Source: Streptacidiphilus rugosus AM-16
GTDB taxonomy: Bacteria > Actinomycetota > Actinomycetes > Streptomycetales > Streptomycetaceae
Assembly (NCBI RefSeq): GCF_000744655.1
Contig: NZ_JQMJ01000004.1
Span: 2,914,001-2,978,000, forward strand
DNA: 64,000 nt
Direction: 5' to 3'
In this document: positions 56,914-64,000 of the stretch, one piece after another
Layout of the letters: every line of letters begins with the position of its first letter
Position numbering within the stretch: position 1 is the stretch's first letter
Notes under the pieces: model-generated
Told to the model about the DNA's origin: nothing
What the model saw: only the letters and a program-made list of their open reading frames with translations
Database searches by the model: none
Position numbers and translations under genes: made by a program

Positions 56914-59235
56914 TCAGCCCTTCCCCAGCCGGGCGCGCACGTCGGCGGCCTCGGGTGCGTCGAGCTCCTCGTAGATCGTCAGCGCGTCGGCCAGGGCCTC
57001 CCTGGCCGCGCCGGTGTCGCCGAGGCCCTCGTGGGCGCGGGCCAGCCAACTCAGGGCGTTGGCCTCGTCCTGGCGGGAGCCGGCCTCGCGCAGCAGCGCC
57101 AGGGACTCGGTCAGATGCTCGGCCGCCTCCGTGAAGCGGCCGAGCCGGATGTTCGTGTCCCCGACGTTGGACTGGAGGACGCCCACGTACAGCGGGCTGT
57201 CAAGGGTGCGGGCGTGGGTCAGGGCCTCGGTGTAGGTGTCCAGCGCCTCCAGGTCGCGGCCGGTCTCCTCCAGCATGATGCCGAGGTTGCACAGGGTGAT
57301 GGTCATCGAGCGCACGTTGCCGTGCCGCCGGTTCAGCTCCAGACTCGCCTTCAGCGACCTCTCGGCCAGCGCGAAGTCACGGGTGAAGTTGCCGACCACC
57401 CCCAGGTTGCTCAGCGACATCGCCTCCAGCGCCGGATCGTCGAGCTCGCGGCCCAGCTCGACCGCTTCGAGGTAGAGCGGCTTCGACTCGTCGTAGGCCC
57501 CGCGCTCGTCCCTGAGGGTTCCCAGGCCGTTGAGCAGCCGTCCGGTCCAGGCCAGGTCGCCCACCGCACGCGCCGCGGCCAGTCCCGCCTCGCCGCTGAC
57601 CTGCCACGGTTCCCAGTCGCGTCGCAGCCGGTAACAGCCCATCAGTGCCACGGACAGCCTCAGGCAGAGCTCGTGGCGTGCCGTGACCGCGGCGCGGTCG
57701 ACGACGGCGGACAGATTGTCCCGCTGGCCGTCGTACCACTCCAGGGCGGCCGCGCCGGAGGCGAAGGTCAGCGGCTCGGGCTCGCCCGGCAGCGTCGGCA
57801 GGGTCGGCGGCAGCGGTCGCGGCTCGACCGCCCGCGAGGCGCTCTCGGCCGTGTGCAGGTACCAGCCGAGCAGGCGGTCCTGGGCCGCCTCCCGGTCGCG
57901 TCCGGGCTCGTCGGTCTCCGCGCGGCGGGCCGCGTAGGCGCGCAGCAGGTCGTGCAGGGCGTAGCTGTCCTGGCCCAGCTCCTGGACCAGGTGCTCGTCG
58001 AGGAGCAGTTCCAGTGCGGCCGCCGCCTCCGGCTCGGGGACCCCGGCCAGGGCGGCCGCCGCTCGGGCGGTGAAGCTGTGGCCCGGCTGCAGGCCCAGCA
58101 GGCGGAAGAGGCGGGCGGTGTCGGCGGGAAGGCCGTCGTGGGACAGGTCGAACGCCGTCCACAGATGGCGGTTGCGGGGTGCGACCGAATGGGCGCCGTC
58201 CTGGCGCAGCAGCCGGGCGACGTGCTCCAGGGTCCAGGTCGGTCTGGAGCGCAGCCTGGCGGCGACGAGCGAGACCGCGAGCGGCAGTTGTCCGCACAGG
58301 GCGGCGATCTCGGCCGCCGCGCCCGGTTCCGCACCGACCCGGTCGGCCCCGGCGATCCGGGAGAGCAGATCCAGTGCCTCGCCCGGCGCGAACACGTCCA
58401 GCACGTGCAGGGCCGCGCCGTCCAGGGCGGCCAGGCTGCGTCTGCTGGTGACCAGCACCAGGCAGGTGGGGGTGGCCGGGATCAGGTCGCGCACCTGCTC
58501 CTCGCCGGCCGCGTTGTCGAGCAGCAGCAGCACGTCCCTGCCGTGGATCCGGTCGCGGAACATCGCCGCCCGCTCGTCCAGCCCCTGCGGGACCTGCTGC
58601 GGCGGCACACCCAGCTGCCGCAGCAGGCCGTCCAGCACGTCCGCGGGGTCGGCGGGCGGGTGCTCGGGGTCGAACCCGCGCAGGTTCACGTAGAGCTGCA
58701 TCTCGCGGTAGCGGCCGGCCCGCACCAGGGCGTGGGCCGCGTGGACGGCCAACTGGGTCTTGCCGACGCCGCCCATGCCCTCGATCGCGGAGACGACCAC
58801 GGTGGTCGCCGGCCCGTCTCCGGCCGGCGCGCACTCCTCCAGAAGCCGCTTCAGCTCCTCCTCGCGCCCGGTGAAGGTGGCCAGGTCCGCCGGCAACTGG
58901 CGCAGCACCCCCGCGGAGCCTCCGGTTCTCGTCGGCCCGTGGACCCTGACGCAGGCCTCGCGCCAGCGGGGAACGTCGGCCTCCGGCACGTCCAGCGCCC
59001 GGACGATCGCCAGCACCAGGTCGAGGTCCAGGCGCCGTCGGCCCTCCTTGAAGGCGTCGACGACCGTGAACGGCGAGACCTCCCGCGCGGGCCGCATCAG
59101 CGGACCGACCCGCTTGGCCAGCGCCCGGTAGGAGGGCAGGCCGGCCCAGGCGCGCAGTTCGCCCAGCAGGGCGACGAATGCGGCCATGTCGGTGGCCGCT
59201 CCAGGATCCGGCGCTGTCGCTCGCTGCTCGTCCAC
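56914..59235 (-). CDS. HTH-NB-ARC-TPR transcriptional regulator
   Basis: 773 aa from GTG 59235 (an upstream in-frame ATG at 59451 gives non-protein-like sequence). A short HTH-like region is at about 20-90 (LPSYRALAKRVGPLMRPARE, DAFKEGRRRLDLDLVLAIVR). NB-ARC ATPase: IEGMGGVGKTQLAVHAAHAL (Walker A near residue 150), DVLLLLDNAAGEEQVRDLIP (Walker B), LVLVTSRRSLAAL and CGQLPLAVSLVAARL. C-terminal about 330 residues are TPRs. This is the AfsR/SARP-related group of ATP-dependent switch regulators, but without the SARP DNA-binding domain. Convergent with the GH36 gene with no gap. Confidence 0.88.
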   Translation of the reverse strand: MDEQRATAPDPGAATDMAAFVALLGELRAWAGLPSYRALAKRVGPLMRPAREVSPFTVVDAFKEGRRRLDLDLVLAIVRALDVPEADVPRWREACVRVHGPTRTGGSAGVLRQLPADLATFTGREEELKRLLEECAPAGDGPATTVVVSAIEGMGGVGKTQLAVHAAHALVRAGRYREMQLYVNLRGFDPEHPPADPADVLDGLLRQLGVPPQQVPQGLDERAAMFRDRIHGRDVLLLLDNAAGEEQVRDLIPATPTCLVLVTSRRSLAALDGAALHVLDVFAPGEALDLLSRIAGADRVGAEPGAAAEIAALCGQLPLAVSLVAARLRSRPTWTLEHVARLLRQDGAHSVAPRNRHLWTAFDLSHDGLPADTARLFRLLGLQPGHSFTARAAAALAGVPEPEAAAALELLLDEHLVQELGQDSYALHDLLRAYAARRAETDEPGRDREAAQDRLLGWYLHTAESASRAVEPRPLPPTLPTLPGEPEPLTFASGAAALEWYDGQRDNLSAVVDRAAVTARHELCLRLSVALMGCYRLRRDWEPWQVSGEAGLAAARAVGDLAWTGRLLNGLGTLRDERGAYDESKPLYLEAVELGRELDDPALEAMSLSNLGVVGNFTRDFALAERSLKASLELNRRHGNVRSMTITLCNLGIMLEETGRDLEALDTYTEALTHARTLDSPLYVGVLQSNVGDTNIRLGRFTEAAEHLTESLALLREAGSRQDEANALSWLARAHEGLGDTGAAREALADALTIYEELDAPEAADVRARLGKG

Positions 59236-59506
59236 GGCGGTTCCGTTCCCTGTCGTCGTGCCCCTGACAGGGATCAGTCTAGGAGCAACGGGTGTGTGGG
59301 CTTGTGTGGGAAACGCGACGTCGCACGGCAGCCGGTGGCAGGGTGGTCCTGCCGCTTCGCGCGACCGGTCGACGCGGCAGCCGGCGGGGGAAACGCGCCG
59401 CCAACGGGGACGACGTCCAGCCAGGTTCGGCGTGTTGTCGCAGCTCGTCACGGTCGCGCAGGTCGGCTACGGGGGTGCCGGCCTCGGTCGCTGGACCGGG
59501 GCCGTC

Positions 59507-59544
59507 GGGCCGGGCCGCTCCCCACAGCGGGAGCGGCCCGGCCC
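59507..59544 (-). terminator. terminator hairpin after the GH20 gene
   Basis: Perfect 16-bp stem GGGCCGGGCCGCTCCC with a 6-base loop, 10 bp after the GH20 stop. The remaining 59236-59506 (about 270 bp) has no gene and holds the promoter of the NB-ARC regulator, though no clear -35/-10 pair was recognised. Confidence 0.85.
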
Positions 59545-59553
59545 GTCGCCGTT

Positions 59554-61128
59554 CTACCCCTGCTTCCAGGGAACACCGGACGCGAGCGTGTAGGTCCAGC
59601 CCTGCGCGGCCCACAGCGGGGCCTGCGCGGCCAGCCGGACCCGGAAGTCGGACCAGGTCCGCGACACCTGCGGGGTCCAGGCGACCTCCGCCAGCGCGGG
59701 GATCCGCGGCAGTTCCATGATCTGCAGGTCGGAGTCCGAGGAGAGCGTCTCGGTCCACAGCAGCGCCTCGACGCCGGCGACCGCGTCGGCGGGAACGCCC
59801 GGCACGACCGCGTCCGGGTTCCAGTCGTAGGCCTGCTCGACGCTCACGTAGCCGGCCCAGTGCAGGCCCAGCGCCGTCGTCCCGTCGTACTTCTGGTCCA
59901 CGTAGGCGTGCTCGGCGGGCGACATGACGACCTTCGCGCCGCGGTCCGCCGCCGCCGCGACGCCGGCCTGCAGCTGCGGGGTCGTCTGGAACGGCGGATG
60001 CCAGACCTGGACCACGTCCGGGCCGGTCGGGGCGGCCTCGTCCCAGGCCTCGACCTGCTTGCCGTGCGCGTGGCCGATCGCGATCGCCCGGGTGACGAAC
60101 GCGCGGTACTCGCTCTCGGAGAGCGTCTTCGCCTCGTCGCCGCCGATGTGGAGGACCGGCCCCGGGGTCAGCTTCGCCAGCTCCCCGATGACGTCGTCGA
60201 CGAACCGGTACGTCGACTCCTTCGTCGTGCAGACACGACTGAAGCCCACGTCGATGCCCGTGTACGGCGCGGGCGCCGGGTCACCGGGGCAGGCCAGCTC
60301 GGGATAGGAGTCGATCGCCGCGTTGCTGTGGCCGGGGAGGTCGATCTCGGGGACGACGGTGATGTGGCGCGCCGCCGCGTAGTCCACGATCGCCGTGTAG
60401 TCGCCGGCGGTGTAGAAGCCGCCCTGGCCGCCGCCGACCGCGGTCGCACCGCCGACGGCGGTCAGCTGCGGGCGGCTGCTGATCGCGAGGCGCCAGCCCT
60501 GGTCGTCCGTCAGGTGCAGGTGCAAGTGGTTGAACTTGTACATGGCCAGCAGGTCGACGTAGCTCTCGACGGAGGCCACCGAGAAGAAGTGCCGGGCCAC
60601 GTCGAGGCCGCCGCCCCGGTAGGCGTAGCGCGGCCGGTCCTTGACGGTCACGGCCGGCACCGTGCCGGCGCCGGCCGCCGGGAGGAGCTGACGCAGCGTC
60701 TGGCCGCCGTAGAACAGTCCGGCGCCGTCCGCGGCCGTGATCACCACGCCGGAGGGGCCGGAGGTGAGCCGGTAGCCCTCCGACCCGGTCCCGGCCGCAG
60801 GGTCCAGCCGGAACGTGATGCCCGCGCCGGGCGTGCCCGAGGGGCTCGCGGTCGGCAGGTGCAGCTCCCAGGCCATCAGCTTCGCGGTCGTCCCGGCCTC
60901 CGGGCCGCCCTCGGCGAGGACCGGGGTGGACGCCGTGACCACGAAGCCCGCGCCCCGGCCCGGCGTCATCTCGACCGGCCGGGGCACGACGGACAGCGCC
61001 GACGCCGCGGATCCGCGGCCGTCCCCGGCGCCGTTCCCCCCGCCCGAGGAGCATCCGGTCGCGACCAGTGCCAGCACCCCGGCCGCGACACACGCGCGAC
61101 CGATCCCCCGCCCCAAGATCCCCGTCAT
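59554..61128 (-). CDS. GH20 beta-N-acetylhexosaminidase, lipoprotein
   Basis: 524 aa from ATG 61128; an upstream in-frame ATG (61164) would place the DasR-like operator inside the coding region, so I reject it. Lipobox LVATGC (Cys 26), a Gly-rich tether, a GH20b domain (to about 160) and the catalytic barrel: RGGGLDVARHFFSVASVESY, LHLHLTDDQGWRLAI, VVPEIDLPGHSNAAIDSYPE, catalytic Asp-Glu in LHIGGDEAKTLSESEYRAF, and WGYVSVEQAYDW-like end. It releases GlcNAc from chitobiose or chito-oligomers outside the cell, downstream of the GH18 chitinase at 18133, with which it shares the regulatory motif. Confidence 0.94.
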   Translation of the reverse strand: MTGILGRGIGRACVAAGVLALVATGCSSGGGNGAGDGRGSAASALSVVPRPVEMTPGRGAGFVVTASTPVLAEGGPEAGTTAKLMAWELHLPTASPSGTPGAGITFRLDPAAGTGSEGYRLTSGPSGVVITAADGAGLFYGGQTLRQLLPAAGAGTVPAVTVKDRPRYAYRGGGLDVARHFFSVASVESYVDLLAMYKFNHLHLHLTDDQGWRLAISSRPQLTAVGGATAVGGGQGGFYTAGDYTAIVDYAAARHITVVPEIDLPGHSNAAIDSYPELACPGDPAPAPYTGIDVGFSRVCTTKESTYRFVDDVIGELAKLTPGPVLHIGGDEAKTLSESEYRAFVTRAIAIGHAHGKQVEAWDEAAPTGPDVVQVWHPPFQTTPQLQAGVAAAADRGAKVVMSPAEHAYVDQKYDGTTALGLHWAGYVSVEQAYDWNPDAVVPGVPADAVAGVEALLWTETLSSDSDLQIMELPRIPALAEVAWTPQVSRTWSDFRVRLAAQAPLWAAQGWTYTLASGVPWKQG

Positions 61129-61144
61129 GGGGACATGCTGGCAC

Positions 61145-61158
61145 TTGGTCTGGACCAA
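61145..61158. promoter_or_regulatory. DasR-like (dre) site before the GH20 gene
   Basis: TTGGTCTGGACCAA is palindromic except for the two central bases and close to the dre consensus GGTCTAGACC. It lies 17-30 bp upstream of ATG 61128, where a bound repressor would block transcription or initiation. Confidence 0.75.
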
Positions 61159-61177
61159 TTTCAATCGATCGGCCCGA

Positions 61178-62233
61178 TCAGCCGGCGTACTCCTTCAGGC
61201 AGAGCACGAAGTCGTTGCCGACCTCGGTGTGGGTGAAGCTCTGCGTCGTGTCCGAGGAGCAGCCCGTGTCCGAGGTGGTGTCGGTCAGCTTCTGCATCAC
61301 CTGGTAGGTGCCGGACCCGCAGGTGACGATCTCCAGGTCGGGCAGGCTGTCGGTGCCGTAGTTCTTGACGCAGTCGCCGACGACCGCACTGTCGCCGGAG
61401 TTGGGGCCGGACGTCGCCGGGTCCGTGGGCGTCGTGCCGTCGGTCGGGCTGTCGGTCACCACCGGGTAGGTGCCGCCGCCGTACGGGTCGGAGTTGTCGC
61501 TGGAGTTGGAGCTGGTGGCGATGGCGACCACGAGCAGCACCAAGGCCAGGACCGGGAGCAGGAAGCCCAGCGCCTGCGGGCGCTGCAGCAGCGGCTTGCC
61601 CGGGTTCATCGGCGGGCCCGGCGGGTTGGGCGCGGGCTCGGGCAGCGCCTTGATCTTGCTGAAGGCGAAGAGGTTGATGAACAGGGTGATCGGTGTGATC
61701 AGCGAGGAGCCGTAGCCCCACCACCCCTGCACCAGCGTCTGTGCGGACATGTCGCGGACCGCAGCGGTGCCGCAGGTCTTGCAGAACGGGCCCGGCAGCC
61801 GCCGGAAGTACATCATGATGATCAGGCCGCGGTGCGCCCGCACGGTCGTGTTGACCGCAGGAAAGCCGCCGCAGAAACGGCAGGTGACGCCGTTGGGCGC
61901 GGGCATGTTCCACTCCGCCGGCGCCATCGGCTGCGGCGGGCCTGGCTGCTGCGGGAAGCCGTACCCCGCCTGCTGCGGCGGCGCCTGGTCCTGCGGGTAG
62001 CCGTACCCGGGCTGCGGCGGGACGGGCGGCGCGACCGGCGCGGAGGGCTGCTGCGCGTACGGGTTGCCCTGCAGCGGCATCTGGTCGGCGTAGGGGTTCG
62101 GCGCCGGCTGCCCGTAGCCCGGCGCGGGCTGGCCGTACGGGCCGGGCTGGGCGGGCTGGTACGGGTTCGGCTGCCCGTACGGGTTGCCGGGACCGGGCGG
62201 CTGCGGCGGTGTGGCCAAGAGGATGTCCCCCAT
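61178..62233 (-). CDS. membrane protein with Pro/Gln/Tyr-rich N-terminus and LppU-like C-terminal domain
   Basis: 351 aa. Residues about 9-108 are Pro/Gly/Tyr/Gln repeats (GNPYGQPNPYQPAQPGPYGQ). A zinc-ribbon-like section follows, CRFCGGFPA and FCKTCGTAAV, with the hydrophobic stretch LITPITLFINLFAFSKIKAL. TM at LGFLLPVLALVLLVVAIATS (about 232-252), Ser/Thr/Pro linker, and an outer domain VGDCVKNYGTDSLPDLEIVT with C...Y.V...C...CL spacing typical of the LppU/SCO3897 family. Cys pairs suggest disulfides. Cytoplasmic N-terminus. SD GGGGGACATCC-like before ATG 62233. 49 bp upstream of the GH20 gene on the same strand. Confidence 0.82.
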   Translation of the reverse strand: MGDILLATPPQPPGPGNPYGQPNPYQPAQPGPYGQPAPGYGQPAPNPYADQMPLQGNPYAQQPSAPVAPPVPPQPGYGYPQDQAPPQQAGYGFPQQPGPPQPMAPAEWNMPAPNGVTCRFCGGFPAVNTTVRAHRGLIIMMYFRRLPGPFCKTCGTAAVRDMSAQTLVQGWWGYGSSLITPITLFINLFAFSKIKALPEPAPNPPGPPMNPGKPLLQRPQALGFLLPVLALVLLVVAIATSSNSSDNSDPYGGGTYPVVTDSPTDGTTPTDPATSGPNSGDSAVVGDCVKNYGTDSLPDLEIVTCGSGTYQVMQKLTDTTSDTGCSSDTTQSFTHTEVGNDFVLCLKEYAG

Positions 62234-62321
62234 CGAACGGATGTCGCTACATGTCTGACGCTCTCGAACATGCGGACCTTATCCGTTCCTTACCACGCCC
62301 CGCAGACCGCCCCCTGCCCCG

Positions 62322-63314
62322 TCAGCCGCCGACCGCCGCCTCCCTCGGCGCGTCCGCGGACGTCTCCGCGTACATCCGGGCGATGACGTCCTCGATCTCC
62401 GGCTCACGCACCGACAGATCCCGCAGCTCGTAACGGCTCGCGACCGCGGCCACCAGCGGCGCGGCGCTCGCCGCCGCGGGGAAGGCGAGCCACTGCCGGC
62501 TTCCCTCCACCCGCACCACCCGCGCGCCGGGCAGGTCGATCGGCGGGGCCTCCAGCTCCAGGTCCACGACGAGGGTGCGCTCGCTGCGGCCGTGGTCGTG
62601 CAGTCCGTCCAGACCGCCGTCGTAGACGACACGGCCGTGGTCGATGACCATGACCCGCGAGCAGAGCTGCTCGATGTCGGTCAGGTCGTGCGTGGTCAGC
62701 AGCACCGTCGTGCCCTGCTCCGCGTTGACCTGGGCCAGGAACTCGCGCACCCGGCGCTTGCTGACCACGTCCAGCCCGATGGTCGGCTCGTCCAGGTAGA
62801 GCACCTCGGGTTCGTGCAGCAGCGCCGCCGCGATGTCCCCACGCATCCGCTGGCCGAGCGAGAGCTGCCGTACCGGCACCTCCAGCAGCGGGCCGAGCTC
62901 CAGCAGTTCGACGCAGCGCTCGAGATTGCGCGCGTAGGCCGCGTCGGGGATCCGGTAGATGCGGCGGGCCAGTTCGTAGGAGTCGCGCAGCGGCAGGTCC
63001 CACCACAGGGTGGTGCGCTGCCCGAAGACGACGCCCATCCGCTGGGCCAGCCGCACGCGTTCGCGCACCGGATCCGCGCCGGCGACGCGCAGTCGGCCAC
63101 TGCTCGGCAGCAGGATGCCGGTGAGCATCTTGATGGTCGTCGACTTGCCGGCCCCGTTGGGCCCGATGTAGCCGACCATCTCGCCGCGGTCCACCCGGAA
63201 GTCCAGGCCCGCGACGGCGTCCACCCGAACCCTCGTCCGCCGCAGCCGGCCCGCGCGGCGGCGGACGACGAAGCTCTTGGTGACGCCCTCGACCTCGATC
63301 AGTGCCTCGCTCAT
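62322..63314 (-). CDS. ABC exporter ATP-binding protein
   Basis: 330 aa from ATG 63314 with AAGGGG 10 bases before. Walker [22 protein letters not shown]-loop MGVVFGQRTTLWWDLPLRDS, signature RQLSLGQRMRGDIAAALLHE, Walker B VLYLDEPTIGLDVVSKRRVR, H-loop LLTTHDLTDIEQLCSRVMVI. The VFGQR-T.LWWDLP form is typical of ATPases that pair with DUF990-type (ABC-2) permeases. C-terminal about 80 residues are an extra alpha/beta domain. It powers the permease encoded by the next upstream gene; substrate unknown. Confidence 0.92.
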   Translation of the reverse strand: MSEALIEVEGVTKSFVVRRRAGRLRRTRVRVDAVAGLDFRVDRGEMVGYIGPNGAGKSTTIKMLTGILLPSSGRLRVAGADPVRERVRLAQRMGVVFGQRTTLWWDLPLRDSYELARRIYRIPDAAYARNLERCVELLELGPLLEVPVRQLSLGQRMRGDIAAALLHEPEVLYLDEPTIGLDVVSKRRVREFLAQVNAEQGTTVLLTTHDLTDIEQLCSRVMVIDHGRVVYDGGLDGLHDHGRSERTLVVDLELEAPPIDLPGARVVRVEGSRQWLAFPAAASAAPLVAAVASRYELRDLSVREPEIEDVIARMYAETSADAPREAAVGG

Positions 63315-63330
63315 GAATCTGCCCCTTCGG

Positions 63331-63370
63331 TCAGTGCGTGTCAGTGCGTGTCGGTGCGTGTCGGTGCGTG
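63331..63370. repeat. four-copy 10-bp tandem repeat
   Basis: Four tandem decamers TCAGTGCGTG, TCAGTGCGTG, TCGGTGCGTG, TCGGTGCGTG in the 68-bp gap between the permease stop and ATPase start, directly beside the ATPase ribosome-binding site. Confidence 0.9.
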
Positions 63371-63382
63371 CCGGGTGGACGG

Positions 63383-64000
63383 TCAACTGCCGGTACTGCG
63401 GTAGGAGCGGATGCCGGCCCGCCAGAGCAGCCCGGCCGCGGCCACGCAGGCGAGCGCGGCCAGAGGCGCGGCGAAGCGGAACCAGCCGGGGAGCCCGAGC
63501 GGGTCGGACCGGCCGAGCACGTAGAGCGCGGGCAGCCAGTTGACGAAGGCCAGCGGCACGCCGTAGACGGTGCCGCGGACGATGTCCTTGGCGAAGACCG
63601 TCGGCGGGTACTGGAGCATGGTCGCCCCGCCGTAGGTGAAGGAGTTCTGCACCTCCGCCGCGTCCGCGACGAAGAACTGGAAGGCCGAGCCGCCGACGAA
63701 GACCGCCCCGAAGATGACCGTCCCGCAGAGCACCAGCGAGACCATGACCAGCAGCTTCTCCGGCGTCCACGCCAGCCCCAGGTGCGCCAGCGACCAGCCC
63801 AGCACCGCGCCGGACTGGACGACCCTGCCGAGCCTGCGCAGCGCGAAGCGGTCGGCCGCGAGCTGGGCCAGCGCGGGGACCGGGCGGACCAGGACGGTGT
63901 CGATCGAGCCGTCGCGCACCCGCACGCCGAGCTGGTCCATGCTGCCGACCAGCAGGTCGGCGAGCCCGAGGGTGATCCCCGAGGTGCCGTAGAGGAAGGC
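63383..64000 (-). CDS. ABC-2 family permease (5' end outside window)
   Basis: The frame is open to the right edge, so the N-terminus is missing; 205 residues are visible. It reads AFLYGTSGITLGLADLLVGS at the edge and then MDQLGVRVRDGSIDTVLVRP, the conserved cytoplasmic loop of DUF990/ABC-2 permeases (DxxIRxGxLDxxLlRP pattern). Four hydrophobic segments follow (MVSLVLCGTVIFGAVFVGGS; FAAPLAALACVAAAGLLWRA and others). Functions with the ATPase at 62322-63314. A second permease gene is expected upstream outside the window, as these exporters usually have two. Confidence 0.88.
   Translation of the reverse strand, partial: AFLYGTSGITLGLADLLVGSMDQLGVRVRDGSIDTVLVRPVPALAQLAADRFALRRLGRVVQSGAVLGWSLAHLGLAWTPEKLLVMVSLVLCGTVIFGAVFVGGSAFQFFVADAAEVQNSFTYGGATMLQYPPTVFAKDIVRGTVYGVPLAFVNWLPALYVLGRSDPLGLPGWFRFAAPLAALACVAAAGLLWRAGIRSYRSTGS

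Noticed and set aside
57031..61236. A plus-strand open frame of 1401 codons
   Set aside because: Antisense to the NB-ARC regulator and GH20 genes, both with clear motifs; long shadow frames are expected at this GC content.

Overview
The window is high-GC actinobacterial DNA, most likely from a Streptomycetaceae member (Streptomyces, Kitasatospora or Streptacidiphilus). The signs are strong third-position GC bias, many GTG starts with ATGA/GTGA overlaps, a cslA-glxA operon, DasR-type operators at chitin genes, class E and F sortases, and an acyl-CoA carboxylase beta/epsilon pair. The genus call is an inference from gene content.

Region 1 (1-15.0 kb) looks like an accessory island. It holds a WGR-domain protein, an ADP-ribosylglycohydrolase fused to a CPCC zinc domain, three small poorly known proteins, two unrelated IS256-type insertion sequences that have cut at least three host genes (5590-6329, 8058-9370, 9390-9515, plus an orphan C-terminus at 10900-11328), and a large one-gene SF1 helicase-PLD nuclease-DUF5710 protein whose layout resembles the type II Mokosh anti-phage system. 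The island ends at a tRNA-Lys(CUU) gene whose 3' end faces it.

Region 2 (15.1-30.3 kb) is mostly chromosomal: GPP34 protein, luciferase-like oxidoreductase, D-cysteine desulfhydrase-like enzyme, a secreted GH18 chitinase behind a DasR-like double site, an SDR/TetR divergent pair with a 25-bp operator (TetR carries a frameshift), acyl-CoA carboxylase, an ABC-F protein, a DsbA-like protein lacking the second active-site cysteine, a four-TM protein and a DedA protein. Two copies of an exactly 105-bp palindromic element, each followed by 72/73-bp tandem units, sit between convergent genes (21.1 and 29.8 kb).

Region 3 (30.3-43.5 kb) has a branched-chain-type ABC importer operon with a terminal alpha/beta hydrolase, divergent from a two-subunit 3-oxoacid CoA-transferase. 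It is followed by a cslA-glxA polysaccharide operon in which a GH16 glucanase gene takes the third place, then ung.

Region 4 (43.5-51.9 kb) has a sortase mini-operon (surface protein, membrane-anchor ORF, class F sortase catalytic ORF, TetR) with a perfect 25-bp palindrome over the TetR start codon, a HAD phosphatase, a probable organophosphonate-degradation operon (GntR, FAD oxidoreductase, phosphonatase-like HAD), a class E sortase and adenosine deaminase.

Region 5 (52.0-64.0 kb) has a DUF445 protein, a class V aminotransferase, GH36 alpha-galactosidase, an NB-ARC/TPR regulator, a GH20 lipoprotein hexosaminidase with a DasR-like site, an LppU-type membrane protein and an ABC exporter whose permease runs off the right edge.
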